A stretch of DNA of 64,000 bases from Hyphomicrobiales bacterium (GTDB lineage Bacteria; Pseudomonadota; Alphaproteobacteria; Rhizobiales; Aestuariivirgaceae): NCBI GenBank assembly GCA_016710435.1, contig JADJVV010000001.1, positions 2,440,501 through 2,504,500 of the forward strand, in the 5' to 3' direction. The first letter of the stretch is position 1. Each line of letters opens with the position of its first letter. The position numbers and the translations under genes are program-made. The notes beneath the pieces were generated by a model. It did no database searches and was not told where the DNA came from. It saw only the letters and a list, made by a program, of their open reading frames with translations. Shown here piece after piece: positions 18,735-27,835 of the stretch.

Positions 18735-19709
18735 TCATGCTTTGAGTTGCATTTTCTTGATCGACTCTCTCAGAGGTGGCTGGCCTTGCCGGTCGCGCCA
18801 CAGCATCCAGATTCCGGCGCTCACGACGATGGCGGCGCCCAGCCATGTGTAGGAATCAGGGAAGTCGCCAAAGAACAGCACGCCGTTGGTGACCGCCCAC
18901 AGCAGCGCGGTGTACTCGAACGGCGCGACAAAATTCGCCTCGGCATTGCGGTAGGCAAGAATGAAACCCGCCGAAGCGAGCGCACTCAGCACACCCATGA
19001 TGATGAGCAGCACAAACTGTTGCGCATCCGGCCATACCCAGGGCCGCAGCAGGAAGGCCAGTGACTTGTCTTCAATCGCCATGCCTGAAAAAGCCGGCGC
19101 GATGAGGCCGATCAGGCAGGCGACGGCAAAATAGGTGACGTTCTGCCAATTGGCGATGACGGCGGATTCAACGCGCAACGACAGATGACGTCCGATCATC
19201 TGGCCGATCGCATAACCGACTGCCGACCAGAGGGCGTATATTGCGGCGGGCTGGAAGGCATCCGATCCCGGCCGCACCATGATGAGAACGCCCGCAAACC
19301 CGATGGTGATGGCAAACCAGCGGTAGGGTAGAACCTTTTCCCCCAGTGTCCATCCCGCGAGAGCGGCCACCACAAACGGCATGGTGAAATAGATCGAGAC
19401 GGACGTGGCGATCGGCAGTGCTGCTATCGACAGCACGAAGCCGAAATAGGCCGTACACAGAATAATCGAGCGCAGGAACAAGAGCGGCAGCATGCGCGCC
19501 GGAAACAGGTTTGAGGCCGCACCCGACCACAACAGCCAGCCGAACAGCAGCGGCAGTGACGCAACCGTCCTGAAGATCACGGCTTCATAGGCCGGCAGGT
19601 CGTGGCTTACGCCCTTGACGATGGCATCCTGTGCCGAAGCAAGCCCCACCGAGCCCACGGCGAAGAGGGCGGCTTTCAAGCGGTTTTGCACAACGGACGC
19701 GACAGCCAT
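18735..19709 (-). CDS. DMT-superfamily (EamA) transporter
   Basis: A 324-residue inner-membrane protein with about ten hydrophobic segments arranged as two EamA repeats. The first repeat ends around GFAGVLIMVRPG and the second around VAPFEYTALLWAVTNGVLFFGDFPD. It starts 3 bp after the stop of the MocR gene, so the two form an operon. A MocR regulator coupled with an EamA exporter is a common arrangement in which the regulator senses an amine or amino acid. Substrate unknown. Confidence 0.82.
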   Translation of the reverse strand: MAVASVVQNRLKAALFAVGSVGLASAQDAIVKGVSHDLPAYEAVIFRTVASLPLLFGWLLWSGAASNLFPARMLPLLFLRSIILCTAYFGFVLSIAALPIATSVSIYFTMPFVVAALAGWTLGEKVLPYRWFAITIGFAGVLIMVRPGSDAFQPAAIYALWSAVGYAIGQMIGRHLSLRVESAVIANWQNVTYFAVACLIGLIAPAFSGMAIEDKSLAFLLRPWVWPDAQQFVLLIIMGVLSALASAGFILAYRNAEANFVAPFEYTALLWAVTNGVLFFGDFPDSYTWLGAAIVVSAGIWMLWRDRQGQPPLRESIKKMQLKA

Positions 19710-19712
19710 GGT

Positions 19713-21185
19713 TCAGCCGATCGCGCGGATGGTGTCGGCGAGCAGCTTGATTCCGGGCTCGATCTTCTTCTCGTCGATCGAGGAGAATGCGAGCCGGAAA
19801 TAGTTGAGCGGCGGTTTCGGGCCGCCAAAAGTGATGCGCCCCGGCTCGATGAAGATGCTCTTTGCCAGCGCCGCCTTGTAGAGTTCGCCGCTGTCGAGCT
19901 TCGCAGGCCCCTTCACCCAGTAGGCCGTGCCGCCGAAGGACGGATTGCGCGACGCATTGGGCAGATGGTCGGCGAGCGCCTTGCCCATGATCTCCCAGCG
20001 CGCGCGGTAGGATTTGTGCAGGCGGCGGATCAGCGTGTCGTGATGGCCGAGGGAAAGGAACAGCGCCGCGGCCCGCTGGTTGTTGTTTGGCGCATGGCGC
20101 ACCATGAGCCGGCGCAGCGCCCGCGCTTCCGAAATCAGTTCGCGCGGCCCCACCATGAAACCGAGCCGCAGGCCGGGGAACAACGTCTTGGACAGCGAGC
20201 CCACGTAGATCACACGGCCATCGTCATCGAGCGACTTCAGCGCGGGACAGGGCTCGTTCACATAATTGGTCTCGAACTCGTAGTCGTCCTCGATGATCAG
20301 GAAATCCTGCTCCTGGGCTTTCTTCAGAAGAGCCAGCCGCCGCTCCAGCGGCATGGTGACGGTCGTGGGGAACTGGTGGCTTGGCGTGGTAAAGACGAGG
20401 TCAAGCCCATCCAGCGCCTGATTGATGACAAGCCCCTGTTCATCGACGGGCAGCAGCTTCACGTTGTCTGAGCGCAGCCGGAACATGTTGCGCGCGTCGG
20501 TATAGCCAGGGTCTTCCATGCCCACCTTGCTGGCCCGGTCCACCAGCAGGCTGGACAGAAGGTAGAGCGCGTTTTGCGCCCCGAGCGTGATGAGGATTTC
20601 ATCGTCACTCGCCATGATGCCCCGGCGCGGAAGGATGCGCCGGCGGATCTGTTCCACCAGAAGCGGATCATCATGTTCCCACGAGTCGTTGGTCCACGCG
20701 CCCAGCCATTTCTTGCCCAGCGCCTGGCGTGTGCACTCCCGCCATTCCGCCAGCGGAAACAGCGTGTGATCAACCTGGCCATAGATGAAGGGGTAGGTGT
20801 AGTCCTGCCAGTTCAGCGGCTTCGTCTGGTTTTCCTGCGTCGAGGGCCGCGTCTTGAACTGGCGCGTGACATCGGCCCCGGCACCGCTGCGGGCCCGCGT
20901 GATCACTGGCCGCACTGATGTTGCCGTGTCCTCCAGCGCCTTGTCGGCGACATAGTAACCCGAGCGTTCCCGCGCCACGAGGTAGCCGTCGTCGAGCAGG
21001 CCCTGGTAGGCCAGAACCACAGTGTTCCGCGATACGCCAAGCGACTTCGCCATCTTGCGGGTGGAGGGAATGGGTTCGGACTGGTCCAGCTTGCGGTCCA
21101 GGATGGCCGACACCAGAGCTTCGCGGATCTGCGACTGAAGACTGGAAAATTCGGTTCGCTTCAGATGGATAAGCCAGTCGCGCAA
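19713..21185 (-). CDS. MocR-family regulator (GntR helix-turn-helix fused to aminotransferase domain)
   Basis: A 490-residue protein. Residues about 15-85 are a GntR winged helix (SVSRNTVVLAYQGLLDDGYL-type core at 50-70). The remainder is a fold-type I aminotransferase-like domain with the PLP-binding Lys333 in VGSLSKTLFPGLRLGF. Such proteins (GabR, TauR, PdxR) bind an amine-PLP adduct to switch transcription. It is divergent from a SoeABC-type molybdoenzyme and heads the operon with a DMT transporter. The palindrome and direct repeats in the 132-bp gap are its likely sites. Confidence 0.88.
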   Translation of the reverse strand: MRDWLIHLKRTEFSSLQSQIREALVSAILDRKLDQSEPIPSTRKMAKSLGVSRNTVVLAYQGLLDDGYLVARERSGYYVADKALEDTATSVRPVITRARSGAGADVTRQFKTRPSTQENQTKPLNWQDYTYPFIYGQVDHTLFPLAEWRECTRQALGKKWLGAWTNDSWEHDDPLLVEQIRRRILPRRGIMASDDEILITLGAQNALYLLSSLLVDRASKVGMEDPGYTDARNMFRLRSDNVKLLPVDEQGLVINQALDGLDLVFTTPSHQFPTTVTMPLERRLALLKKAQEQDFLIIEDDYEFETNYVNEPCPALKSLDDDGRVIYVGSLSKTLFPGLRLGFMVGPRELISEARALRRLMVRHAPNNNQRAAALFLSLGHHDTLIRRLHKSYRARWEIMGKALADHLPNASRNPSFGGTAYWVKGPAKLDSGELYKAALAKSIFIEPGRITFGGPKPPLNYFRLAFSSIDEKKIEPGIKLLADTIRAIG

Positions 21186-21204
21186 GATGATTGGTTCCGT
21201 TGTT

Positions 21205-21270
21205 GGTGCTGTCTGGCCCTATCATAGGGCCAATTTGCACCATAAATCCAGTCATGAGGATTTCTGGCCC
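21205..21270. promoter_or_regulatory. Symmetric operator and direct repeats between the MocR gene and the molybdoenzyme operon
   Basis: GGCCCTAT-C-ATAGGGCC (21215-21231) is a perfect 17-bp palindrome. It is flanked symmetrically, 5 nt out on each side, by GGTGC (21205-21209) and GCACC (21237-21241). TCTGGCCC occurs at 21213 and again at 21263, exactly 50 bp apart. MocR proteins often bind paired direct repeats, so this is the probable regulatory region for both directions. Confidence 0.6.
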
Positions 21271-21317
21271 ATGCGTGATTTCTTCTGGCATGTAAGCTGA
21301 CATCGAACAGGAAAATC

Positions 21318-24125
21318 ATGAGCCAGCCAAAGATCAACACCCAGATCAAGACGTGGGACGAGATCAAGACGACGACTTGCTACATGTGCGCCTGCCGCTG
21401 CGGCATCAAGGTGTACCTGAAAGATGGCAGCGTCACCTACATCGAGGGCAATCGCGATCATCCCGTCAACAAGGGCGTGATCTGCGGCAAGGGTGCGGCT
21501 GGCATCATGCAGCACACCTCGCCTTCGCGCCTCTCGAAGCCACTGATCCGCGTGGGTCCGCGCGGCTCCGGCGAGTTCCGCGAAATTGAATGGGAAGAGG
21601 CCTTGCGCACGGCCACGCTGTGGCTCTCGGAGGTGCGCAACACCGATCCGAAGAAACTGGCCTTCTTCACCGGGCGCGACCAGTCTCAGGCCCTCACCGG
21701 CTGGTGGGCTTCGCAGTTCGGCACGCCAAATTATGCCGCACACGGAGGATTTTGCTCCGTCAACATGGCCGCCGCCGGGCTTTACACCTATGGCGGCAGC
21801 TTCTGGGAGTTCGGCGAACCCGACTGGAACCATTCCAAGTACTTCATGCTGTTTGGCGTGGCGGAAGACCATGCGTCAAATCCCATCAAGGCAGGCCTCG
21901 GCAAGCTGAAGAAGCGAGGCGCCAAGATCGTCGCCATCAATCCCGTGAAGACCGGATACTCGGCCATCGCCGATGAATGGATCGGCATCAAGCCCGGCAC
22001 GGATGGACTCTTTGCCGGCGCGCTCATCCACGTACTGCTGGAGGCGCAGCGGATCGACGGCGAATATCTCCTGCGCTTCACCAATGCGCCCTGGCTGGTG
22101 ATTGAGAATCCGGGCGGCGCGGATGACGGACTTCTGCTGCGCAACGCCGCCGGAACCGCGCTGGTCTTCGACCCGCAGACGCAATCGACCAAGGTTGCCG
22201 GAACCTACGGCATCAATCCGCCGCTGATGGGCCGCTTTACCCTGGCCGATGGCCGCAAGGTGGTGACATCCTTCACGCTGATTGCCGAACGCTTCCTTTC
22301 GCCGGACTATGCGCCGGAGAAGGTGGATTCAGCCTGCGGCGTGCCGGCAGCCACCATCCGGCGCATTGCCGCCGAGTTGGCCCATACAGCCTTCGAGGAG
22401 GCCATCGAGCTTGATATTCCGTGGACGGATTATCTGGGCCGGCAATATGAGAAGACGCGGGGCCGCCCCGTCGCCTTTCACGCCATGCGGGGCATCTCCG
22501 CCCATTCCAACGGCTTCCACACCTGCCGCACCATTCACCTCTTGCAGATCATGCTGGGCACTATCGATTGCCCCGGCGGCACACGCTACAAGCCGCCGTT
22601 CCCCAAGCCCATTCCGCCGGGCGTGAAACCTGCGGGAAAGCCGGGGCAGGTGAAGCCGCTCACCCCGCTGCCCGGCCCGCCGCTTGGGTTCGTGACATCG
22701 CCGGACGACCTGCTCGTCGATGAATTCGGCAAGCCCCAGCGCATCGACAAGGCCTATTCCTGGGATGCCCCCATCGCCGCCCACGGCATGATGCACATGG
22801 TCATCAACAACGCCGCCAAGGGCGATCCCTATCCGGTGGACGTGCTGTTCATGTACATGGCCAACATGAGCTGGAATTCGGCCATGAACGTGCCGGACAC
22901 CATGGCCGCACTCACCGCCAAGCGCGATGACGGCGAGTACGTCATTCCCCGCATCATCTATTCGGATGCCTACGCTTCCGAGATGGTGCACTACGCTGAC
23001 CTCATCCTGCCGGACACGACCTATCTGGAACGCTGGGACTGCATTTCGCTGCTGGACCGTCCTGTCTCCGAGCCCGACGGGCCTGCCGATTCAATCCGCC
23101 AGCCCGTTGTCGCGCCGGACCGCGATGTGCGCCCCTTCCAGGATGTGCTGCTCGACCTCGGCGCGCGCCTTGGCCTTCCCGCCATGGTGACGGCGGATGG
23201 CAACGCGCGCTATCCCGGCGGCTATTCCGACTATCTCGTGAACCACGAACGCGCGCCAGGCCTTGGCCCGCTTGCCGGCTTCCGCGGACCCGAAGGCCGC
23301 ATGTCGGGCAGGGGCCCCGTCAATCCGGGGCAGCTGGAGAAATACATCGCCAACGGCTGCCACTGGTTCCAGGAAATTCCGGACCGCGCCAAATATTACA
23401 AGCACGTGAACTGGGACTATCTCGACTGGGCGACCTTCATGGGCTTCCTGGCGCGGCCCGAACCCATCATCCACCAGCTCTATTCGGAACCCCTGCAGAA
23501 GTTCCGCCTTGCCGCACGTGGCTTCGGCGCAGTGACGCCGCCAGCGGAGCACCGCAGCCGGATCGAAACCTATTTCGATCCCATCCCCTTCTGGTATGCG
23601 CCGTTCGAAGGCGAGCAGGTGAGCGGCGATGAATTTCCCATGCACGCCATCACGCAGCGGCCCATGGCCATGTATCACGCCTGGGGATCGCAGAACACCT
23701 GGCTCCGCCAGATCCTCGGCCGCAACTGGCTCTACATGCACCGCAAGCGCGCCGCGAAACTCGGCATCAGCGATGGCGATTGGGTCACGGTGACGTCGCA
23801 TCACGGCCAGATCAAGTGCCAGGCGAAGTTGATGGACGGCCAGAACGAGGACACGGTGTGGACGTGGAATGCCATCGGCAAACGCAGCGGCACCTGGGGC
23901 CTCGATGCCAACGCGCCAGAAGCAAAAAAAGGATTCCTGCTCAACCACTTGATCAGCGATCTTCTCCCGGAACGCGAAGGCGGCTACCGCTATTCCAACA
24001 GCGACCCCGTGACCGGGCAGGCGGCCTGGTATGACCTGAAGGTGCGCGTGGAAAAGGCAATGGACCAGAGCGCCGAAAGCGCACCGCAGTTTGCTGTGCT
24101 GAAGGATGTGGGGGTGAAGGCATGA
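21318..24125 (+). CDS. soeA: Molybdopterin oxidoreductase catalytic subunit, SoeA (sulfite dehydrogenase)-like
   Basis: A 935-residue DMSO-reductase-family enzyme. Near the N-terminus are four Cys for a [4Fe-4S] cluster (Cys21, 24, 28 and 56 in CYMCACRCG and VICGKG). Cys146 in GGFCSVN is a candidate molybdenum ligand. The Mo-bis-MGD domains include FHAMRGISAHSNG and a C-terminal molydopterin-binding part with WLYMHRKRAAKLGI. No twin-arginine signal is present, so it should face the cytoplasm, as reported for SoeABC of Allochromatium. The operon soeA-soeB-soeC is complete. Polysulfide/thiosulfate-reductase-like or formate dehydrogenase activity is less likely but not excluded. Confidence 0.7.
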   Translation: MSQPKINTQIKTWDEIKTTTCYMCACRCGIKVYLKDGSVTYIEGNRDHPVNKGVICGKGAAGIMQHTSPSRLSKPLIRVGPRGSGEFREIEWEEALRTATLWLSEVRNTDPKKLAFFTGRDQSQALTGWWASQFGTPNYAAHGGFCSVNMAAAGLYTYGGSFWEFGEPDWNHSKYFMLFGVAEDHASNPIKAGLGKLKKRGAKIVAINPVKTGYSAIADEWIGIKPGTDGLFAGALIHVLLEAQRIDGEYLLRFTNAPWLVIENPGGADDGLLLRNAAGTALVFDPQTQSTKVAGTYGINPPLMGRFTLADGRKVVTSFTLIAERFLSPDYAPEKVDSACGVPAATIRRIAAELAHTAFEEAIELDIPWTDYLGRQYEKTRGRPVAFHAMRGISAHSNGFHTCRTIHLLQIMLGTIDCPGGTRYKPPFPKPIPPGVKPAGKPGQVKPLTPLPGPPLGFVTSPDDLLVDEFGKPQRIDKAYSWDAPIAAHGMMHMVINNAAKGDPYPVDVLFMYMANMSWNSAMNVPDTMAALTAKRDDGEYVIPRIIYSDAYASEMVHYADLILPDTTYLERWDCISLLDRPVSEPDGPADSIRQPVVAPDRDVRPFQDVLLDLGARLGLPAMVTADGNARYPGGYSDYLVNHERAPGLGPLAGFRGPEGRMSGRGPVNPGQLEKYIANGCHWFQEIPDRAKYYKHVNWDYLDWATFMGFLARPEPIIHQLYSEPLQKFRLAARGFGAVTPPAEHRSRIETYFDPIPFWYAPFEGEQVSGDEFPMHAITQRPMAMYHAWGSQNTWLRQILGRNWLYMHRKRAAKLGISDGDWVTVTSHHGQIKCQAKLMDGQNEDTVWTWNAIGKRSGTWGLDANAPEAKKGFLLNHLISDLLPEREGGYRYSNSDPVTGQAAWYDLKVRVEKAMDQSAESAPQFAVLKDVGVKA

Positions 24126-24913
24126 CCTCGCTTCCCGCCGCGACGCAGAAGAAACTCGGCCTCGTCATTGACCTCGACATCTGCGTCGGGTGTCAGGCCT
24201 GTGCCACGTCGTGCAAGGAGTGGAACACGCAAGGTGTGTCCGCGCCGCTCTCCGACGCGAAGCCGCGCAGCGATGAGCCGATGGGCACGTGGCTCAACCG
24301 CATTCACGGCTACGAGGTGCAGGAGCCCGGCCGCGACGATACCCGCATCGTGCACTTCCCGCGTTCCTGCCTCCATTGCGAGACACCGGCCTGCGTGACC
24401 GTGTGCCCGACAGGAGCCTCCTACAAGCGCGCCGAGGATGGCATCGTTCTCGTCAATCCGGAGACTTGCATCGGCTGCAAGCTCTGCTCCTGGGCCTGTC
24501 CCTATGGCGCGCGAGAATATGATTACCCCACCGGCGTGATGAAGAAGTGCACGCTTTGCGTCGACCGCATCTACAATCAGAATTTCGTGGAGGAAGACCG
24601 GGTGCCCGCCTGCGTCAAGGCCTGCCCCACGGGCGCGCGCAGCTTCGGCGATCTGGGCGATGCAAATTCCGCCGTCTCGCAACTGGTGAAGCAACGCGGC
24701 GGCTACGATCTCATGCCGGACATGGGATACAAGCCTACCAACAAGTACCTGCCACCGCGGGCGCGCCGCGATCAGGCCGTGGTCGATCCGCTGCCGAAAC
24801 CCGATGGCTCTGCCATGGAGCGCCTGTTCGCCTGGGCGGACAAGCTGATGACCAGCGCCAAGGCGACGGCGGGCGTGAACGAAACAGACCTGTCCGACAG
24901 GCTGGAAGGCTGA
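24122..24913 (+). CDS. soeB: Four-cluster iron-sulfur subunit, SoeB-like
   Basis: A 263-residue electron-transfer protein with Cys motifs for four [4Fe-4S] clusters in DmsB/NrfC order: CVGCQACATSCK, CLHCETPACVTVCPTG, CIGCKLCSWACPYG and CTLCVDR...ACVKACPTG. It has no signal peptide, which fits a cytoplasmic catalytic subunit. Its ATG overlaps the soeA stop (ATGA), and soeC starts 6 bp after it. It would carry electrons between the molybdenum centre and the membrane quinone pool. Confidence 0.85.
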   Translation: MTSLPAATQKKLGLVIDLDICVGCQACATSCKEWNTQGVSAPLSDAKPRSDEPMGTWLNRIHGYEVQEPGRDDTRIVHFPRSCLHCETPACVTVCPTGASYKRAEDGIVLVNPETCIGCKLCSWACPYGAREYDYPTGVMKKCTLCVDRIYNQNFVEEDRVPACVKACPTGARSFGDLGDANSAVSQLVKQRGGYDLMPDMGYKPTNKYLPPRARRDQAVVDPLPKPDGSAMERLFAWADKLMTSAKATAGVNETDLSDRLEG

Positions 24914-24919
24914 CACCCC

Positions 24920-25846
24920 ATGAATCCCGCCTATTCCGTCATTCTCTTCACCACGGCTTCCGGTGCGGGCTATGGCCTTCTCGCGCTGCTGGGGCTTGTG
25001 GGCATCAATCACGGTCAGGCCTCGTCGCTGGCCTTCGGCATCACGGCCATGTTTGTTTCACTGGCGCTGATCACCGTGGGGTTGCTCTCGTCCACGCTGC
25101 ACCTTGGCCATCCTGAACGGGCCTGGCGTGCGCTCTCGCAGTGGCGCTCGTCGTGGCTGTCGCGTGAAGGTGTCGCGGCCGTGCTGACCTATCCGGTGGC
25201 GCTGGCATTCGGACTTGTGTGGAGCGGCATCGTCGTGGCTCCGCAGTGGATCACGCCGCTCGCCCTCGCCAGCATGGTGATGAGTGCCGTGACCGTTCTT
25301 TGCACGGGAAAAATCTACGCCACGCTCAAGACCATTCCGCAATGGCATCACCCTCTCACGGTGCCGGTCTATTTTGCTTTTGCCGCAATGACCGGATGCG
25401 CGGTGCTGGCGGCGGTGGCCACGCCGTTCGGCCGCTTTCAAGTGTTTCAGGTGTTGCTCGCGATCGTGTTCCTGGCCATCACGGGTGTTTTGAAGAGCCT
25501 GTATTGGCGCTCGATCGACACGGCGATTGCCCGTCATACCATCGCGGATGCAACCGGCCTTGGCGGCACCGTGAAGCAATGGGAACTGCCCCACACCAAC
25601 ATCAACTTCATCCAGAAGGAGATGGGCTATGTGGTGGCGCGCAAGCATGCGGAAACGCTGCGCAGTCTCGTCAAGATTGCCATGGTGATTGCAGCCATCG
25701 CAGCGCTGCTGAGCTGGCTCATCACGCCCTGGCTGTCGTTGGTGCTTGCCGTAGCTGCACTCGCTGCGGCCACCGTCGAGCGCTGGTTGTTCTTCGCGGA
25801 AGCAACCCACGTCGTGAATCTCTACTACGGACTCGACAAGGCCTGA
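24920..25846 (+). CDS. soeC: DmsC-type membrane anchor, SoeC-like
   Basis: A 308-residue inner-membrane protein with about eight hydrophobic segments. It is of DmsC type, as seen in the opening FTTASGAGYGLLALLGLVG and in LHLGHPERAWRALSQWRSSWLSREG, the conserved quinone-site region of this family. It is the last gene of the three-gene operon and should exchange electrons with quinone. The next gene (minC) starts about 106 bp later and is functionally unrelated. Confidence 0.82.
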   Translation: MNPAYSVILFTTASGAGYGLLALLGLVGINHGQASSLAFGITAMFVSLALITVGLLSSTLHLGHPERAWRALSQWRSSWLSREGVAAVLTYPVALAFGLVWSGIVVAPQWITPLALASMVMSAVTVLCTGKIYATLKTIPQWHHPLTVPVYFAFAAMTGCAVLAAVATPFGRFQVFQVLLAIVFLAITGVLKSLYWRSIDTAIARHTIADATGLGGTVKQWELPHTNINFIQKEMGYVVARKHAETLRSLVKIAMVIAAIAALLSWLITPWLSLVLAVAALAAATVERWLFFAEATHVVNLYYGLDKA

Positions 25847-25952
25847 CCGCCACCTTTCTGCCTCAATTCGTGACAGCTCGTTAACGCCTTGTTAACCATG
25901 TTCGGCCCTAATCCCGCTCGCTGGGGTGCGTTGCGTAGAAGGGTTGTGTCTC

Positions 25953-26687
25953 GTGTCAGTCATTGCTTCGTCACGTATGTCGCTGCGTTTGCTGGGCCGT
26001 TCCTATCTGGCCTTCGTGCTAGCGCCCGAACCGCCACTCGACGAGTGGCTCGCCGAACTGGATCAGCGGCTCCTCCACCAGTCCTCATTCTTCTCCAACC
26101 GCCCGGTCATCCTCGACCTTGCGCCGCTCTCGCCGACATTGGCGGAGACGGCGAAGGTCATCGCCGTGGTGGAGAGCAGGGGCCTGAGGCTTGTCGCCGT
26201 TGAAGGTGTCAACGCCGATTGGGTGAGCCCGCGTCTGGCGCCCTTGCCGGGGACGCCCATGCCCTTCGGCATGTTCAATCCGAAAGACCACGATGCTCCA
26301 GCACCTCCACCCCGGCAGCAGCGCTATTCGGTGTCCGCGCGGCCCGATCCGCGTGAGCCTGCCAGCCTGCTGGTGGAGGAGCCGTTGCGTTCCGGCCAGT
26401 CGCTGATCTTTCCGCAAGGGGACGTCACGGTGATCGGCTCCGTGGCCTCGGGCGCGGAGATCGCGGCGGGTGGTTCGATCCACATCTACGGCGCTCTTCG
26501 CGGGCGCGCCTTCGCGGGGACGAGCGGCAACGCCCGTGCGCGCATCTTCTGCAACAGGTTCGATGCCGAATTGCTGGTGATCGACGGCCTCTACAAGACG
26601 GCAGACGACTTCGACCCGGCCTTGCGCGGAGAGCAGGTGCAGGCGCGCCTCGACCGCGACGTGCTGAGCGTCGAAGCCTTTCACTGA
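25953..26687 (+). CDS. minC: Septum site-determining protein MinC
   Basis: Inhibitor of FtsZ polymerisation away from mid-cell. The variable N-terminal domain is followed by a Pro-rich linker (APAPPPRQQR, about residues 110-120). The beta-helical C-terminal domain has GQSLIFPQGDVTVIGSVASG and the GGSIHIYGALRGRAFAG motif that binds MinD. The start is uncertain: GTG 25953 has a GAAGGG about 10 nt upstream, GTG 25926 and ATG 25977 are alternatives. It is the first gene of minCDE. Confidence 0.9.
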   Translation: MSVIASSRMSLRLLGRSYLAFVLAPEPPLDEWLAELDQRLLHQSSFFSNRPVILDLAPLSPTLAETAKVIAVVESRGLRLVAVEGVNADWVSPRLAPLPGTPMPFGMFNPKDHDAPAPPPRQQRYSVSARPDPREPASLLVEEPLRSGQSLIFPQGDVTVIGSVASGAEIAAGGSIHIYGALRGRAFAGTSGNARARIFCNRFDAELLVIDGLYKTADDFDPALRGEQVQARLDRDVLSVEAFH

Positions 26688-26708
26688 TCAACTCCAGGAG
26701 TGGGAAAC

Positions 26709-27524
26709 ATGTCCAAAGTCATCGTCGTCACGTCCGGCAAGGGCGGCGTCGGAAAAACAACGTCAACAGCAGCGCTGGGCTCCGCGCTGGCGCTCAGCGG
26801 CAAATCTGTCGTGGTGGTCGATTTCGATGTCGGCCTGCGCAACCTTGATCTCATCATGGGGGCGGAGCGCCGCGTCGTTTATGATCTAATCAACGTCACG
26901 CAGAACCAGGCCAAACTTCACCAGGCACTCATCCGCGACAAGCGCGTGGAAAACCTCTGGCTGCTGCCGGCTTCGCAAACCCGCGACAAGGATGCGCTGA
27001 ACGAAAAGGGCCTTGCCCGACTGATGAAGGAATTGCGCGCCCAGTTCGACTACATCATCTGCGACAGTCCCGCGGGCATCGAGCGGGGCGCGGTGCTTGC
27101 CATGCGCCATGCGGATGAAGCCGTGATCGTCACCAATCCGGAAGTCTCATCGGTGCGCGATTCCGACCGCATCATCGGCCTTCTCGATTCCAAGACGGAG
27201 CGTGCGGAGAAGGGCGCCAAGGTGGAGAAGCACCTGCTCATCACGCGCTACGACCAGGCGCGGGCAGGGCGGGGCGACATGCTCAAGATTGATGACGTTC
27301 TGGAAATCCTGCTGGTGCCGCTTCTCGGCGTGATTCCGGAAAGCGAGCAGGTGCTGCGCGCCTCCAACATCGGCCAGCCCGTCACCCTTGCCAATCCCAT
27401 GTCCGCGCCAGCGCGGGCCTATTCGGATGCGGCACGGCGCCTTCTCGGCGAAACCATTGCGATGAACGTTCCCCACGAACGCTACAATCTCATCTCGCGC
27501 ATTTTCGGCGGGAGGGCTGCATGA
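26709..27524 (+). CDS. minD: Septum site-determining ATPase MinD
   Basis: Membrane-cycling ATPase that carries MinC to the poles. The deviant Walker A motif GKGGVGKTT is at residues 10-18 of the MSKVIVV start. DFDVGLRNLDLIMG and the CDSPAGIERG block follow, and an amphipathic C-terminal helix (YNLISRIFGG) is the membrane-targeting sequence. I chose ATG 26709 because a GGAG lies 9 nt upstream; a GTG 9 nt earlier is the other choice. It overlaps minE by 4 nt. Confidence 0.96.
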   Translation: MSKVIVVTSGKGGVGKTTSTAALGSALALSGKSVVVVDFDVGLRNLDLIMGAERRVVYDLINVTQNQAKLHQALIRDKRVENLWLLPASQTRDKDALNEKGLARLMKELRAQFDYIICDSPAGIERGAVLAMRHADEAVIVTNPEVSSVRDSDRIIGLLDSKTERAEKGAKVEKHLLITRYDQARAGRGDMLKIDDVLEILLVPLLGVIPESEQVLRASNIGQPVTLANPMSAPARAYSDAARRLLGETIAMNVPHERYNLISRIFGGRAA

Positions 27525-27778
27525 ATTTCATCACCCGCTGGTGGAAGCCAAGGGAGCCGGAACCGTCGACCGCGCCCGTGGCCCGCGAGCGCCTGCAGGT
27601 CCTGCTCTCGCATGAACGTGGCAAGACGGGACAGTCCAACCTGCTGAGCCTCATCAAGGAGGACGTGCTGGCCGCCATCAAGCGTCACATCGCCGTGCCG
27701 GAGGAAGCCGTGCATGTGAAGGTGGAGCGCCGCAAGGCCGTGTCCACCATGCGCATCTCGCTCGACCTTCCGAAATAG
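27521..27778 (+). CDS. minE: Cell division topological specificity factor MinE
   Basis: An 85-residue protein that stimulates MinD ATPase and drives Min oscillation. The N-terminal membrane-binding and anti-MinCD segment includes ARERLQVLLSHERG; the C-terminal dimerisation part contains KEDVLAAIKRHIAV. The start overlaps the minD stop (ATGA), so the two should be made in a fixed ratio. Confidence 0.95.
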   Translation: MNFITRWWKPREPEPSTAPVARERLQVLLSHERGKTGQSNLLSLIKEDVLAAIKRHIAVPEEAVHVKVERRKAVSTMRISLDLPK

Positions 27779-27835
27779 CGCTGCTTGCGCCCTTCTGCCG
27801 CGCTGATACTGTGCGGCACAATCGGGAGTGCAACG

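Noticed and set aside
21318..25846. Formate dehydrogenase
   Set aside because: No NAD(P)-binding diaphorase subunit or FdhD/FdhE-type accessory genes are near, and the anchor is DmsC-type instead of cytochrome b. SoeABC-type fits better, though not proven.
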